A stretch of DNA of 64,000 bases, from positions 1,540,615 to 1,604,614 of the forward strand of contig NW_019091385.1 in NCBI RefSeq assembly GCF_001949145.1, in the 5' to 3' direction. Position 1 is the stretch's first letter; every line of letters begins with the position of its first letter. This document shows, in pieces, positions 35,797 through 47,587 of this stretch. Below the pieces are notes generated by a model. The model did no database searches. It saw only the letters and a program-made list of their open reading frames with translations, and was not told where the DNA came from. This DNA comes from Acanthaster planci (taxonomy: Eukaryota; Echinodermata; Asteroidea; Valvatida; Acanthasteridae). The position numbers and the translations under genes are program-made.

Positions 35797-38700
35797 TCAT
35801 TTCAGAGGGATTCCACGTTTCAGCAGGTCGTCCAGCTTCTCTTCTTTGGCTCGTCTCAGATGCATTGTCTACCAGAACAGGGAGAAACATATAAAACTGA
35901 GTGCTCAGGCGACCGGTCTGGTTTGCAAAATACACATACGCCGTCTGAACATGCCGCACATATGTGAGGCTGGCAGTGAGTGTTATATGACTGTCCAAGA
36001 ACACAAAAACTGATGAACAATTTGTGGCTTAGTCATTTTGCTCATGAATGTATTTCATCTGACACACAGACTTTTTAAGAGTTTTGGCAGATTAAAATTC
36101 TACATTTCCTTCAAAAATGACACACAGTTGGCTTATCACTCAAATATTATCAATGGGAAAAACAATTACATTGAATATGATTTAGTTTGAGGTCAATGAA
36201 TCAGATGGAGGAGCACCACCTCACAACACCGTTTACATAATTGGTGAGATTGCCATTCTAGAAGACTTGCCAACATCGCCGATAAACTTAGTGCCAGGAG
36301 TTTAAAACTGAATGCAATTTGCAAAAATGTAGTGAAGAAACAGGATACTGAATATTCATAGTTAACTCATAAACAGTTTACTGGCCGGTCACTAATGTGA
36401 CCAATGGAATGAGTTTGAGATAAGTTTGTTTATGAATATGCATGAGGTGTACGCAGCAGTATCAGACACATGCTTGGCAACAAGAGCCCCTCCTCAAACA
36501 AATAACGTTCCCCCTCAAAAACAAAGAATGACAACAAAATAGCAGTGAGAACAGCATTTGAACACAAACATGTTGCTAGCCAAGGCCATTCTTTTGTTAA
36601 CCACTTCATGCCTTCAATTTTTCAAAATTCATCATTTCATTTAACGGACGTTTATAGCCGCACGAAGTAATCTTTAGGCACTACTCTAAGTTGGCAGGTG
36701 ATCTTCATTGACGCCCAAGTATTTCAGCCAGGCCTGCAGCCTTGTAAAAAGAGCCCAAATTGTGCGGTGTTATGTAACTTTCTTTTGTTCACGAACCTGG
36801 CTCAGTGCACTGCTGACCTCTTTTCAATAGGGGCCAGATTAGCGTGCAGCGGTGCTGTGTGGCTCATCGCCGTGGTGGTGGAGTGCTTTTGTTCCTGGTG
36901 GTCATCCGCTCGCTATAAATGCCCCAAACCCTCGTATACGGTTTCAAAACAAGGCTGGATTATCGCCACTTTTGAGAGTGAAAAATGTTGATAATGCCCA
37001 GCAGCTTGGTCTTTTGTTCGGAGTACGGTCTTTTGTTACAGGGCCCTGTTTCCTTTGTCCGAGTTCGGAGACCCCGGCCACGCATATAAACCATACGGCT
37101 CCGATTCTGGAGTCCCCGGCAGGAAGTGGTTAATAATCAAACTGCCTATTATGAATGAAAAGAAACCAAAGGCATGAGAGCGTGGAGTTACCTTCCTCAG
37201 GTCCAAGTATTCCCGCAGGAACTCCTCGATGGGTGTTCTTCCTTCTAGAAACGCCTCCGCTTTGGCCTCCGATTCATGCTCTGCCTCTGCTGCAGCCACC
37301 CTCAGATGATCCAGGGTCAGTTGCAGGTCAAATTGCTGAAGCAAACAAATCACCATTTGTCAGGAGTAGAACAACCAAAGCTTGGAAAAATTTTTTCAAA
37401 GGAGTGTTTTTGAAAATGTAACAGGAAATCAAAAAAGAAACGCTGTTTAACCTTACGAAAATCTTACTTTGACATTTTTCTAATATTTTTGAGTGCAATG
37501 TCATTTGCAATATGAAAAATTCTCATTTGATCTGTAGTCAATATTAAATTTGATGGACCTCAAAGGACTATCTGAATATTTGTGTAAGCCAGGTGCTGCA
37601 TACTTTCACTGGAAAAAATACCCACAACGCAGAAATGTTACTTAAAGGTGGAAAAACAGTGCAAACTTTACCAGCATTTTTATTAGCCTTGTATATCTTT
37701 TGAAAAACAAAAATGAGCACAGGCTTTAGGGAGGTTTGTCAGAATTTGCCTCATAATAGCGGAAACTCCTTTAAAGCTTGTCTACGAACATACTTGGCAC
37801 AAATATGCTGCTTGACAAAAAAGATCTGCAGGTTACTTTACTTTATGTACACTGACAGGCTGGAATGAAGTCTACACTGCTTTCTTAAAAAACAATACCT
37901 CATTGATGCGCTGCTGGTTGAGACAGTTCATGTCAAAGCGATTCCTGAAATTATTCCTCTCCTTTAGTCTCTCTCTCAAGCTGTTTTTCAGTTTCTCCAG
38001 TTCAGGCTGGTAACTAACGTTGGCCTCTGGAGGGAGACACATGTCAAATGACTCAATCTTACCATGAAGTGCCAATAAACCTGTTCACCAGGATGTAACA
38101 ATGTCAGACTTCACCCAAATCTCTTGGTTGTGGTTGGAAACAAGCCATTAAGCATGGCAGCTGTTTCCTATTAGGCAAGTCCAAGCACTGAATGACTATA
38201 CTTAATTAAAGTTTGACTGTGGTCAGCTGGATGTTTGATGGATTATCTAGTCGGCCATTTGGAAACAGGCCCTTTGGTATGTTGCATTGCTGGTTATTTG
38301 TAGCCTTTTTAGGAATCTAATTTACAGGGAACCACCGAAACAAGAGTAACTATACAAGACAAGAGAGACCATGAATGCAACAAGAGATATAATCAAGAGC
38401 AAAACACAAGAGACAGGGGGATGTCAGGAAAAGGTTTAACTAGTGTCATTTGAGTGGGATGGCATTGCACATGCACATTGGTAAGAAGCAATTCAACAAT
38501 GGATCAACTACAGTTACGGCCCAAACTTGCCCGGTGTTGTATTGCAATCTGGGTATCAGAACCCAAGGCCAAGGTTGGATTCGAGTCCATCTCAAGTCAC
38601 AATTCTGGTGATCCAATTTTGGTGATATTGGCAAGGACTAGGACTCTGACAAGTGACTGAACAGAGATCACATGTCTCGAGATTTGTGACTCAACAAGTG

Positions 38701-41700
38701 ACTCAGGACTGAGACTCAAAGAAAGCGACTTGAAACTCGTACTCAAAGCCAAGCTGGGGATACTCACGAGCCAGCTGCTCACAATGGTCATATAGCTCAT
38801 GCCTCTCGGCAAGCAATCGCTTGACCTGGGGCAGGTCGCTGAACACCTTCAACTCCGCCTCCTCGCTGTCCAGAATCTCCTGCAGCTGGGCGGAGCTCAG
38901 ACCTGACAAGTTGTCCTTCAAGGAGAGGGGGATAGAGGGCATGCTGTACCGCCTCTGCAAAACAGATTTCATTCCCATCACATCCAAAAGCAACTTAAAT
39001 CAAAAACTATGGTCAACCGCAGTCGAACGCCAAGTGAATGCGCACTTTTCTGCACTGGTTGCACTGGCAGAGATGCCAACACTGCAACTCGAAAAATAGT
39101 AATTTGCCACGAGCCACCCGCCTCTGGCAAAAATTCTTTATGTGTAAAAATTACGCCTAAATTGTAATGTTAGCATCTCTGCACTGGTGAGTTTAGTAAA
39201 CTGTTTAGAACCAGCCTATTGGGCAATGCTGGTGATCAATACCTGTCTGTTTCAACATGAACAGCAAGGAGCAAAGACTTGTCATGCTGATGTTTGACCA
39301 CAATTTGACGAAAAATATTCAAACTCTGATATAGGTACATGGGCAAAAGGTACGCAGTAAACCAAGCAAAGCCCACAATGGTTGGTGACTACATTTGCCC
39401 CCTGGGATTTCATTGGTTGAAAACCAAGAAATAAGAAGCCTCTGTTGACTGACCCACAAGCTACAAATATGTCCTCCATGCAAGTTCTCAAGAAGGTGCT
39501 CGCTAGCGTACTAACTATGCCGATAAAACAAGCTAGTACCTAGTCTTCTCCTCCTGATAAATTTCAGACTTGTTGTGAGTGAACCAGCCTTTAAGGGTAC
39601 AGCTCCTGGTATTTCATGTATTTACAAATGCTAACATTAGACTGAATTTCTCACTGATTTGATGTTTTCCATCATTATTTAGTTCACCAAAACATAATAA
39701 GAAACACAATTAACATGAATTTGATTATCACAGGACGGTGTATGAGAAGTCAAGATACTGTCTTACCGTGCCCATGCTGTCTAATCCTGACGGCAAGACC
39801 ACTGGCTCAATGCCAAGATGGTCTAGAGTGTCAATGCGGTTAGGAATTCTTCCTTCAGTATTCTGGGTAGCTGATGCTGTAGCACCTACATGCAAGTGAC
39901 AATGTGATATTTGTTAAGAATGGTCTGAGGCCACCCGTAGTCACTAGGAACAGTAGAAACAAGACAGTAGCTAATGGTTGAATTACTGTCACTGGAACAA
40001 TTTCATCTGAACTTGCTCAAGATAATAAAAAAAACAGACAGCACATGTTTTGTACCCCAATGATATGATCACAGTATGCAGTACCGTCTAAAATATGAGA
40101 CAATGGAAAAGAAAACGGAAACTCGTAGAAACTATTTTCTAAGGAGTAAAACATGCTATGCCCTTTTGCCTAAGAGAAAAAACTTCAAATCATCAGACCA
40201 TCCTAACAATAATAAACTCAGTTTGAATACTCCAGTAAATGGACTGTCAATCAACAGGTTTTTCAACAACTTCACCACTTTTGCTTTGATACTTTTTAGA
40301 ACTCAAAGAGCACCCCACAATTCTGAGAATTCAAAGAAGAAATTCTGCATACAAATTCTAATGATGACACACAAAAGGAATGACTTCAAAACTGAGATGC
40401 CATTACAAGATATATGAATTTATTTCTTGGAAAACCACATTGCAACAATATTTTAGATTCTTTGTTATTTCAATAACGTCAAGCGTGGTTAGGGTGAAAG
40501 CGAAGCTACACTCGCAAGTTTACACTATTTCATTGGATCTAACAAAGCATCTCTGAAACACCAAAGGAAATATTTCGCTGGCCACTTGCCCGCTAAGTGT
40601 CCTTGTGGGCTTACAGTGTGCACCAGTACTTTCCCCAGAGCTCCTATCCAACTCAGGCAAAGTCAGCACCTCATGCCTCAGCACAAGGACCAACTGAGAC
40701 CAAATCAAAATTGCTAATCACTAAAAAGTTTGCTACAAAAGTTTCAAAACTCACTTTTACTTAGCAATAATTAGTATTAATTTAGCACTGATTTTTGCTA
40801 GGTATATTCAAGAAATTGGAACTGGTCTTCCAAGTACAACCATGGGTAAAATTAGTCGGTGACCATTTGTCTACCACTGGTTGGGTACCAGGCGAAATTG
40901 ACCAGTGATTGGCTGGCAGTCATTAACCTACATGTAAACCATTACTTTTCAAAAACAGTTCTGTGCATTCAGTGATTTAGCTGTTTGAGAATCTCTTGCG
41001 GTAAGCATATCAAAGGTCCCCCTACCTGGTAGATGAGAGCTCTGGGTGGCCACTAATGACGCTGCCGGCGGCTGGTTCCCCTGCAGCAGGATACCAGTCT
41101 GGGGTAGACTGGCAGGTGTGGATCTGTACCCGGGCGCAGGCGGCTGACTGGCTACCGGGTATTGAGAAGATGGGGACAGGGCCGTAGAGGGTGTGTAGGG
41201 TTGATACATGGTGCCTGCGTTGCTGTCAAACAAAAAAGAAATTAAGAGTAACATTTCAATTAGACCTGCAACACAATGACCTCACGCTTTATTTACATGC
41301 GTGCTTGCCTACGGCAGTGGAGTGGGGCGCAATCCATCGAGCCCTCATGGGAAAGAATAAAGATAAACAAAGCGTGACGTCAGATGCTATTCAGAAGTGT
41401 ACTGTAGCTCGTTCAGAGAGAACCTTCTGAAGACAACTTTCTTTTCCTTTTTGGGGTAATGTACATGTACAAACAGCAAATTCTTTGTTTAATCACAGGA
41501 TGTTTTATTTCACCACAGGTACTGTTGATCAAAAAGTAGCTAATTGACTAAGTCATTTAAGAACACCAAATACTGTTCCAAAGTTGCACATGAAATTCAA
41601 CTCCTTGGACATAAAAATTCACGTCCTCAAGTTGATTCATAGGTAAAATTTCAGAGAAACAGGGGCATTTCAAACAATCCATTTCTTTCATTTTCTTCCA

Positions 41701-44700
41701 TCTAAAATTTTATCTGTGAAAATCCCACTTGCAAACTTGTGATTTTCATATTATTTGCTCCCAGCTGAAAGACCAGAGTCCTCCATTTCCACTGACTCTT
41801 TATCAGGGTTTAGCAGTGTTGCACTCATATCCATCACAGGTCCCTGCAAATCCACCACGATCATCCAGTTTTGATCCGAGTCACAAGCTATTCATATGAG
41901 CTGTGACAATTGTCCACACTGTTTATGTCAGGTTTTGTAAGGGGTCTTGGGACTGGGCTTGTGGGGAGGGGGATCTGAGAAAGGACTTGTGATGAACTAG
42001 ACAACAACACTTGACTTCTGTTACTTACACCTGCACTGGGTCTGCTGTGAACACAAACGGTTGGTTTGTCCTCATCTCTTGTATGATACTCTGAATGACG
42101 CGACCCAAGTCGGTGTGGACCCCAAACTGAAAATGTCAAGGGACAAATGAGGTGTGGTCAGTGAAGTATAACACACTGTACCATGCCAGTACTGAAGGTA
42201 GCACAAGTGACTCAGACTCAAACTTCTGTGTGACTCAAGCAACACTCCCAACAACTGCAACTCCGATTCAAGTCAAGGTGAACAGGAGAAAAAACCTCCT
42301 TCTCTGCCCCAGTGAGACTTGGCCTTGCCGTCAACCCCATAACTTATGAAGCTGTGACCCAGACTTGAAGCCAATGTGTCAAATTTTCACTTGTTTAACT
42401 TGATATTCCTGGGCCCTGTAGTACTGAGGATTCCTTGAATCCCCAGAAATCCAGTGTGAAGCAAACAAATGAAAGAATCTTTGTACTCCTACATGCCTTA
42501 AAATTGGGACTGCAAGCCTGATATGATCAAACAGTGGACGTCTTGAATAGCTCTAAATCAAGATAAACACTGCCACAACACCAGTAACACATTCCAACAT
42601 ATTTGGGGGAGTTACCGTAACTTTCTCACAATTTCCACCTCTTAGCCATTTGAACAAGTCAATATAGAGCTGTGTCCAAAAGTTGTGGCTGCAACTCAAA
42701 ATAATATGTAAACCTATGGGAGCCATTAGCCAACGGTTGCAGTACCAGTGTTGTAGTTAAGACCACTTAAGACCTTCACAAGACCAGCACAAGACCCACA
42801 CAAGGCCTCCAGTCTGATTTCAAGTCACAAGCTATTCAAATGAACTGCGACAAAAGCATGAATTCCTTGGTCATTGTTCACCCTGTTACTTGTGACTGGT
42901 CTAATGCATGGTCTTGTGTCTGGTCTTGTGACTGGTCTAGTGAATGGCCTTGTGTCTGGTCTTGTGTCTGGTCTTGTGTCTGGTCTTGTGATGGTCTTGT
43001 GACTGGTCTTGTGTCTGGTCTTGTGTCTGGTCTTGTGATGGTCTTGTGTCTGGTCTAAGGTCTGGTCTTGTGATNGTGATGGTCTTGTGTCTGGTCTAGT
43101 GCATGGTCTAGTGCATGGTCTTGTGATGGTCTTGTGTCTGGTCTTGTGACGGTCTTGTGACTGGTCTTGTGATGGTCTTGTTTCTGGTCTTGTGATGGTC
43201 TTGTGTCTGGTCTTGTGATGGTCTCGATTACAACACCTTGCAGTACTTCCCCACAGACAGATGCAATTCTTAGCCATAACCAACTGATTCTCACATGGCC
43301 TTGAATCACTATGAACCAGCAGGTACACAATCAATACATTATTTGTGTGTAGATTTCAGTCTTTCATGTTTGGCAAACCACAATGCAGAAAAGCTACCAG
43401 CAAACACAAACACCCACGAGTACTTTGTTAAGATGTCTGAGTTTACGACAGGAGGCACTCACATTATTCAGACCGGGGCATCCGACGACTGTCAATGTGT
43501 TGCTGACCCATGGATGCCTTAGCGGAGGTGACACCTTCACAAGAGGCTTCTCCTGAGGAAACTGGGGTGGTAAGGTTCTGCAGGCAAAAACACAAGTAGC
43601 GCAAATCGTGGGTCGTTTCAAAGAAGTTGCCTCTGACCAGCCTAAGTACATGTAGAAGTCAGTGATGGTACAAAGACATATATGGTTATGGTTTGGTGAA
43701 TAAGTGAGACAGGACCCTTTTCCCCGGGTAACACCATCCCATTGGACAGACACACCATGCACGTACATGGCACAGACAACACAGAACCAACTTTAAGGTA
43801 ACTGAATAATCTCTGTGTAGGTGCTGGGTGTACAGTTTGAATGGTCAACAGAGGCTCTCTTGTCTTAGTTGGTAAGGGATAATTGTACATGGGTAGGACC
43901 CCTGAGAAGAAAAGCTTGCAGGCAGTGAAAAGAGGAACACAACATGTCAAATTGAGGCATGTCAAACAGCAAGATGGGCATTTCCTATTCATGAAACGAA
44001 ATGGAGTGATGAAAAAGCATGAATATAGAGGGTTACAGGAAAATCAGAGATATGAAGGAGACTGTGCTGAGAAGTTAAATTATTGAGCAATTAGTTTTCA
44101 GTAAAACATTGACAAATGGCTGCATTCAAATTTCATCATGTCAGCTCTAGATACAAGTGTTGTACCAGCAACTGCGCATTGAAAGAATTGGAATATTGAC
44201 AAGAATATAATGTAAAATAAGTGCTCTAGAATATGTCATTGCCAAGTTTTCAGTAACTGAGTACCTTTTTTAGGGCTAGCAGTTCTGTGAACTGAATCTG
44301 CTTGCCCTGAAGAAGGTACTCAGTTATCAAAAGCTCGGCAATCACATATTTCAGAGCACTGATTTGATATTAAATTCTTGTCAATATTCTGATCAGGGTG
44401 CTACGCAGCCCTTCCATATTTCTTTGAAATAATTGGACTTGCTTTTCTGCATAATTCCTGGTTTTCTGCTTTTACGAGTGGCTCTTGTGATGTACCGTCA
44501 TCATTCAGATCGTGTGCGCAGATTTACATAAAACATACTGTATGCTACAAATGGAGTCTCTAAGGCGCGAAGACAAAGGAACTAAAACATGGTCAAGAGG
44601 CTTGCTCAGGGACAAAGCAAAGTGTGCGTAGGTAGTGAGGTACTTACATGTGCAGTGCAATGTTAGTTGCACCTGTACCAGTGCTGAATGTGACCCTGTA

Positions 44701-46571
44701 CTCAACGTCCCTCTTCAATTCGACCACGCTGAAATTAAAACAAAAACAAAAAACATGAAACCGTCAATGAGGACCATGTGGCAGCTGCATGTACATTACA
44801 GTACATGAAGTTCACAATCACAGCTCAGAAATTCAAGTGAAAGAGAGCTTCAGCGAAGATTCTGAAACAAAGTTAGCACTGACAAGCATTGGATTGAGTT
44901 TTGGATACAGCAGCAAAATACTGTATCCAAGTTAACTGGCCATGGTAGGAAGGAACATATGTAAACAAGAAGTGGCTAGTAGCTTGTACACACATGTACA
45001 TCTACATAAGCAAATATGTACATTGCAAGTTACTGTCACACTTTAGTTCTAAGATATGGATTAATATGGTTAAATGACATTCAGGAAAATGAGGCTGGAA
45101 TAGGCACACATCCATGCAGTATTTTAGTTTCCCTTTGAGAGCTCTCTCTCTCTCTGGCTGTCTCTCTGCAGTCAAAAAAACAAATCTGTGAAATGTACTG
45201 ACTGTGAACCTATTTTCCAGGGGAAATCTATTGGCTCAGAATGGAAAACACTAGAGGTCCTTTGAGGTCACAGCTCAAGAGACAAAAATGTGGACAGTGA
45301 ATCCATCTTGGTTCAACAGTGATAAAAAAAATTACTTCTTCAAATGAATGCCATACTGGGGCAAGTAGAGTCAAAACAAGTTTACAATAAAGGAAATGAA
45401 TTTGCCACTAAAGTTGTGCAAACCTGATATGAAGCAAAAACACACCCGACCTCAAAAATGCCTATTTGGTCTTTCCACCATTTAAGTTGGCTTGGTTTAA
45501 CTTTTAAGTCGGCAGTTTTGGGTCAAGTTGGCTCAGTTAAGCCATCTTGGTCAAAAACTAAAAAAAGAAAAGAAAAATAAAGTTGAGACATTATAGGGTG
45601 AATTATCATTCCATAGCCACAGTCTTAGGTATGACCAAGATAAATGAGTTTTTCCTCAAAGTTATTAATTACATGATGTACTTCACTCCAACTAGGACAG
45701 AAAATAGATACATGTACATTTGCAGCATTCTTGGGATATTTCCAAAAGAATTCATACAACATGGATAAGTTCAGGCACAAAAATCAGACAAATTACAATG
45801 TACATGACAATTTCTGAGCCAGATATTCAGTTCGGGTAGGTCAAGTTGGATTTACTAAGATTGGTTTTGGGTTCGATTCAGTTTACTTGTATCATGTTTA
45901 GGGTCGATTCAGTTTACTTGTATCATGTTTAGGGTCGATTCAGTTAACTTGTATCATGTTTAGGGTCGATTCAGATTACTTGTATTATGTTTAGGGTCGA
46001 TTCAGTTTACTTGTATCATGTTTAGGGTCGATTCAATTTACTTGTATCATGTTTAGGGTCGATTCAGTTAACTTGTATCATGTTTAGGGTCGATTCAGAT
46101 TACTTGTATTATGTTTAGGGTCGATTCAGTTTACTTGTATCATGTTTAGGGTCGATTCAATTTACTTGTATCATGTTTAGGGTTGGTTTGGCTTTTAACA
46201 GGCCAAAACGACCAAATGTACAACATAATTCACCAATTCCAACACTACTTCACTTCTGAGGAGTTAGAAAGTAAGGTAAATTAACGTGGCACTCTACTGC
46301 ATTGACCCTTTGGACTAACAAGTGGGCTGCATCTGAAGACTTGGCTGTGGCCACCTGTAACACACATGTCAATGAGAGGCCATTGTAGCCATTGGACGGT
46401 GACTTCCATAACCACAAGTGCTATTGCTAGCCCCCACCAGGACTTTCAAGCACAGTCCTAGACTTACTTTGGATTGAGATTTTTGAGTGACTCGATCTGT
46501 TTGCTGCGCTGTTCCTGCAATGGGGTGATAGGGGGCAGGTTGCTCTTGGACGACCCAAACAACCACGACAT
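35797..46571 (-). CDS. VPS37A: VPS37A, ESCRT-I subunit (ten coding exons)
   Basis: ESCRT-I component that sorts ubiquitinated cargo at endosomes. Coding exons on the minus strand: 46571-46468, 44728-44648, 43577-43463, 42126-42029, 41222-41026, 39885-39767, 38954-38768, 38026-37899, 37335-37192, 35868-35797. All have AG/GT borders and the frame is kept throughout, giving 1245 nt or 414 residues (human about 397). It starts MSWLFGSSK like the human protein. Residues about 35-132 form the UEV-like domain, including LPPQFPQEKP. Residues 133-198 are a Pro/Ser-rich linker. The Mod(r) domain occupies about 239-414, with FLEGRTPIEEFLREYLD and the last exon RRAKEEKLDDLLKR. Introns carry MITEs, a hairpin and minisatellites. 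The gene is divergent from CNOT7. Confidence 0.95.
36597..37133 (+). mobile_element. TTAA-type MITE, copy 2, in the last VPS37A intron
   Basis: TTAA at both ends (36597-36600, 37130-37133) flanks a 529-bp element. The left terminus CCACTTCATGCC has decayed at two positions; the right terminus CCCCGGCAGGAAGTGG is intact. The body is close to copies 1 and 3. Its right end is 58 bp downstream of the splice donor of VPS37A exon 9, so the insertion is strictly intronic. Confidence 0.9.
39068..39181. mobile_element. 114-bp MITE in VPS37A intron 6
   Basis: Terminal inverted repeats CAGAGATGCCAAC (39068-39080) and GTTAGCATCTCTG (39169-39181) differ at one base, and CACTGG directly flanks both ends. 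The CAGAGATGCC terminus recalls hAT-like short elements. The 6-bp flank match is shorter than the 8 bp expected for hAT, so the superfamily is uncertain. Confidence 0.65.
41873..41910 (+). repeat. Fragment of the hAT-like element core
   Basis: GAGTCACAAGCTATTC and the following ATGAGCTGTGACAA match the unique part of the element at 42746-43238 (around 42824-42855) with a few substitutions. No termini or minisatellite are seen here. Confidence 0.5.
42738..43246 (+). mobile_element. hAT-like non-autonomous element with minisatellite core, in VPS37A intron 3
   Basis: An exact 8-bp duplication TGCAGTAC (42738-42745 and 43239-43246) flanks an element whose left end is CAGTGTTGTAGTTAAGACCA and whose right end is an imperfect inverted copy (reverse complement AGGTGTTGTAATCGAGACCA). 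Inside is a unique 90-bp part (around 42815-42900) and then about 330 bp of TGGTCTTGTGTC-type units of 10-12 bp. One N is at 43075. The 8-bp duplication and CAGTG end are hAT hallmarks. The reverse-oriented relative at 7466-7701 has a much shorter array. The array can be read open on the minus strand as a TRPDTRP repeat, which is an artefact of the period. Confidence 0.9.
44191..44389. repeat. Imperfect 83-bp inverted repeat (foldback) in VPS37A intron 2
   Basis: The arm 44191-44273 (GAATATTGACAAGAATATAA start) pairs with 44307-44389 at roughly 85% by eye, separated by 33 bp. Shared blocks include AGTGCTCT, ATATGT, ATTGCC and AACTGAGTACCTT. It is probably a foldback MITE. When the pre-mRNA is transcribed it could form a long hairpin. 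Confidence 0.8.
45141..45158. repeat. CT microsatellite
   Basis: A short CTCTCTCTCTCTCT run in VPS37A intron 1. Confidence 0.8.
45868..46180 (+). repeat. 31-bp minisatellite with higher-order structure, VPS37A intron 1
   Basis: Ten units of 31 bp share GGGTCGATTCAG and ACTTGTATCATGTTTA. Variants at the GTTTAC position show order: units 3-6 carry GTTAAC, GATTAC (with TATTATG), GTTTAC and AATTTAC, and units 7-10 repeat this series exactly. A 124-bp four-unit block has therefore been duplicated. It lies about 0.3 kb from coding exon 1. Confidence 0.9.
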
Positions 46572-46664
46572 CCTCACCACTTCACAACTTGACCCCTCAC
46601 AGGAGAATACTGCAGGGATCCTGTGACAAGGCCAACACAATTTCTGTGTTTTTGGAGAGGTTCA
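46465..46664 (-). other. VPS37A: VPS37A second exon: 5' UTR plus start codon
   Basis: A strong polypyrimidine tract and acceptor (TTTTTTTTTTTACAG on the minus strand, AG at 46666-46665) sits 93 bp before the ATG at 46571. The initiating exon is therefore 46664-46468 and an upstream non-coding exon is expected. The donor GTAAGT follows at 46467. Confidence 0.65.
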
Positions 46665-47587
46665 CTGTAAAAAAAAAAAAGAGGCATAGTGCTGACATTC
46701 CAACTTTTCAGAAACTAATTCTTTTGAACACTTTCTCAACTCCTAAAGCCAGATTTACAACAATTTTGTGAAGTCAAAGTCAGGAAAAACTATATTTCAA
46801 TCTTTTTCTTACAAAATAAAAATTCGGAGAAAATGTGATCAAAAATAGCTGTTCTTGGTTTCAAATGAATGGGCGTGTCTTTATGTATAAGATTATGTAA
46901 TTTTCATTTTGTCCAACCAAACTTTGCAAAATGTAGCTACCAAACATAAGCAGATGTGATATTATCAAACCAAGCTGGTCGCTCACACTGCCCGGCACAA
47001 TATCACAGTTCATTGTGAAAGTACACCCAAGATTTCATGATTTCGAAAAATGAAATCGTCAAAAAGAGAAGTATGATTAAAAAGTCAATCTTTCCAGTAA
47101 ATTTGGGATCTTTTTTTTCCCCCTGTCCCTGTAACATCTGGTGGTTGATTTTGTAAGTTTAAAACACACTATTTCACATCAAGAGTGATCAGGTAACGCA
47201 ACAAGTTTTAAATCAATTTCAATGATACACCAATACCCTCCAAAGGAGCCATGAACCCTACAACACTACCACCACAACCAATACCCATTGTCAAATTACA
47301 CAGGTCAACTGCTGTAGCAGAGACAGCAGGATATCACACGCACACCCCAAATTTATAAATTGACCCCTATTTAAAATTCAAGGAAATGTTAGGTCAATAT
47401 GGCAAGGCACTTTAATTTTACACGTAGTTTTACACAAAAACTGAAAGAATTCCACATATGTAGACGCCACTAATTTCTACCTGCGGTGAGTGACCTATCT
47501 GAAAGTATTAAAATATCCTACAAAGTGTCGCTTCAGTGTAGGGGGTAAAGTTCATGAGTTTTAAAATTTGTTTTTAAATAGTGGAAC

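Noticed and set aside
38570-38600. tRNA-like T-arm word GGATTCGAGTCC
   Set aside because: No acceptor stem, D-arm or A-box at the right distance.
42825-43334. 169-codon repetitive TRPDTRP frame on the minus strand, and the similar frame at 7316-7597
   Set aside because: Produced by the TGGTCTTGTG array inside the hAT-like elements. No start context and no unique protein sequence.
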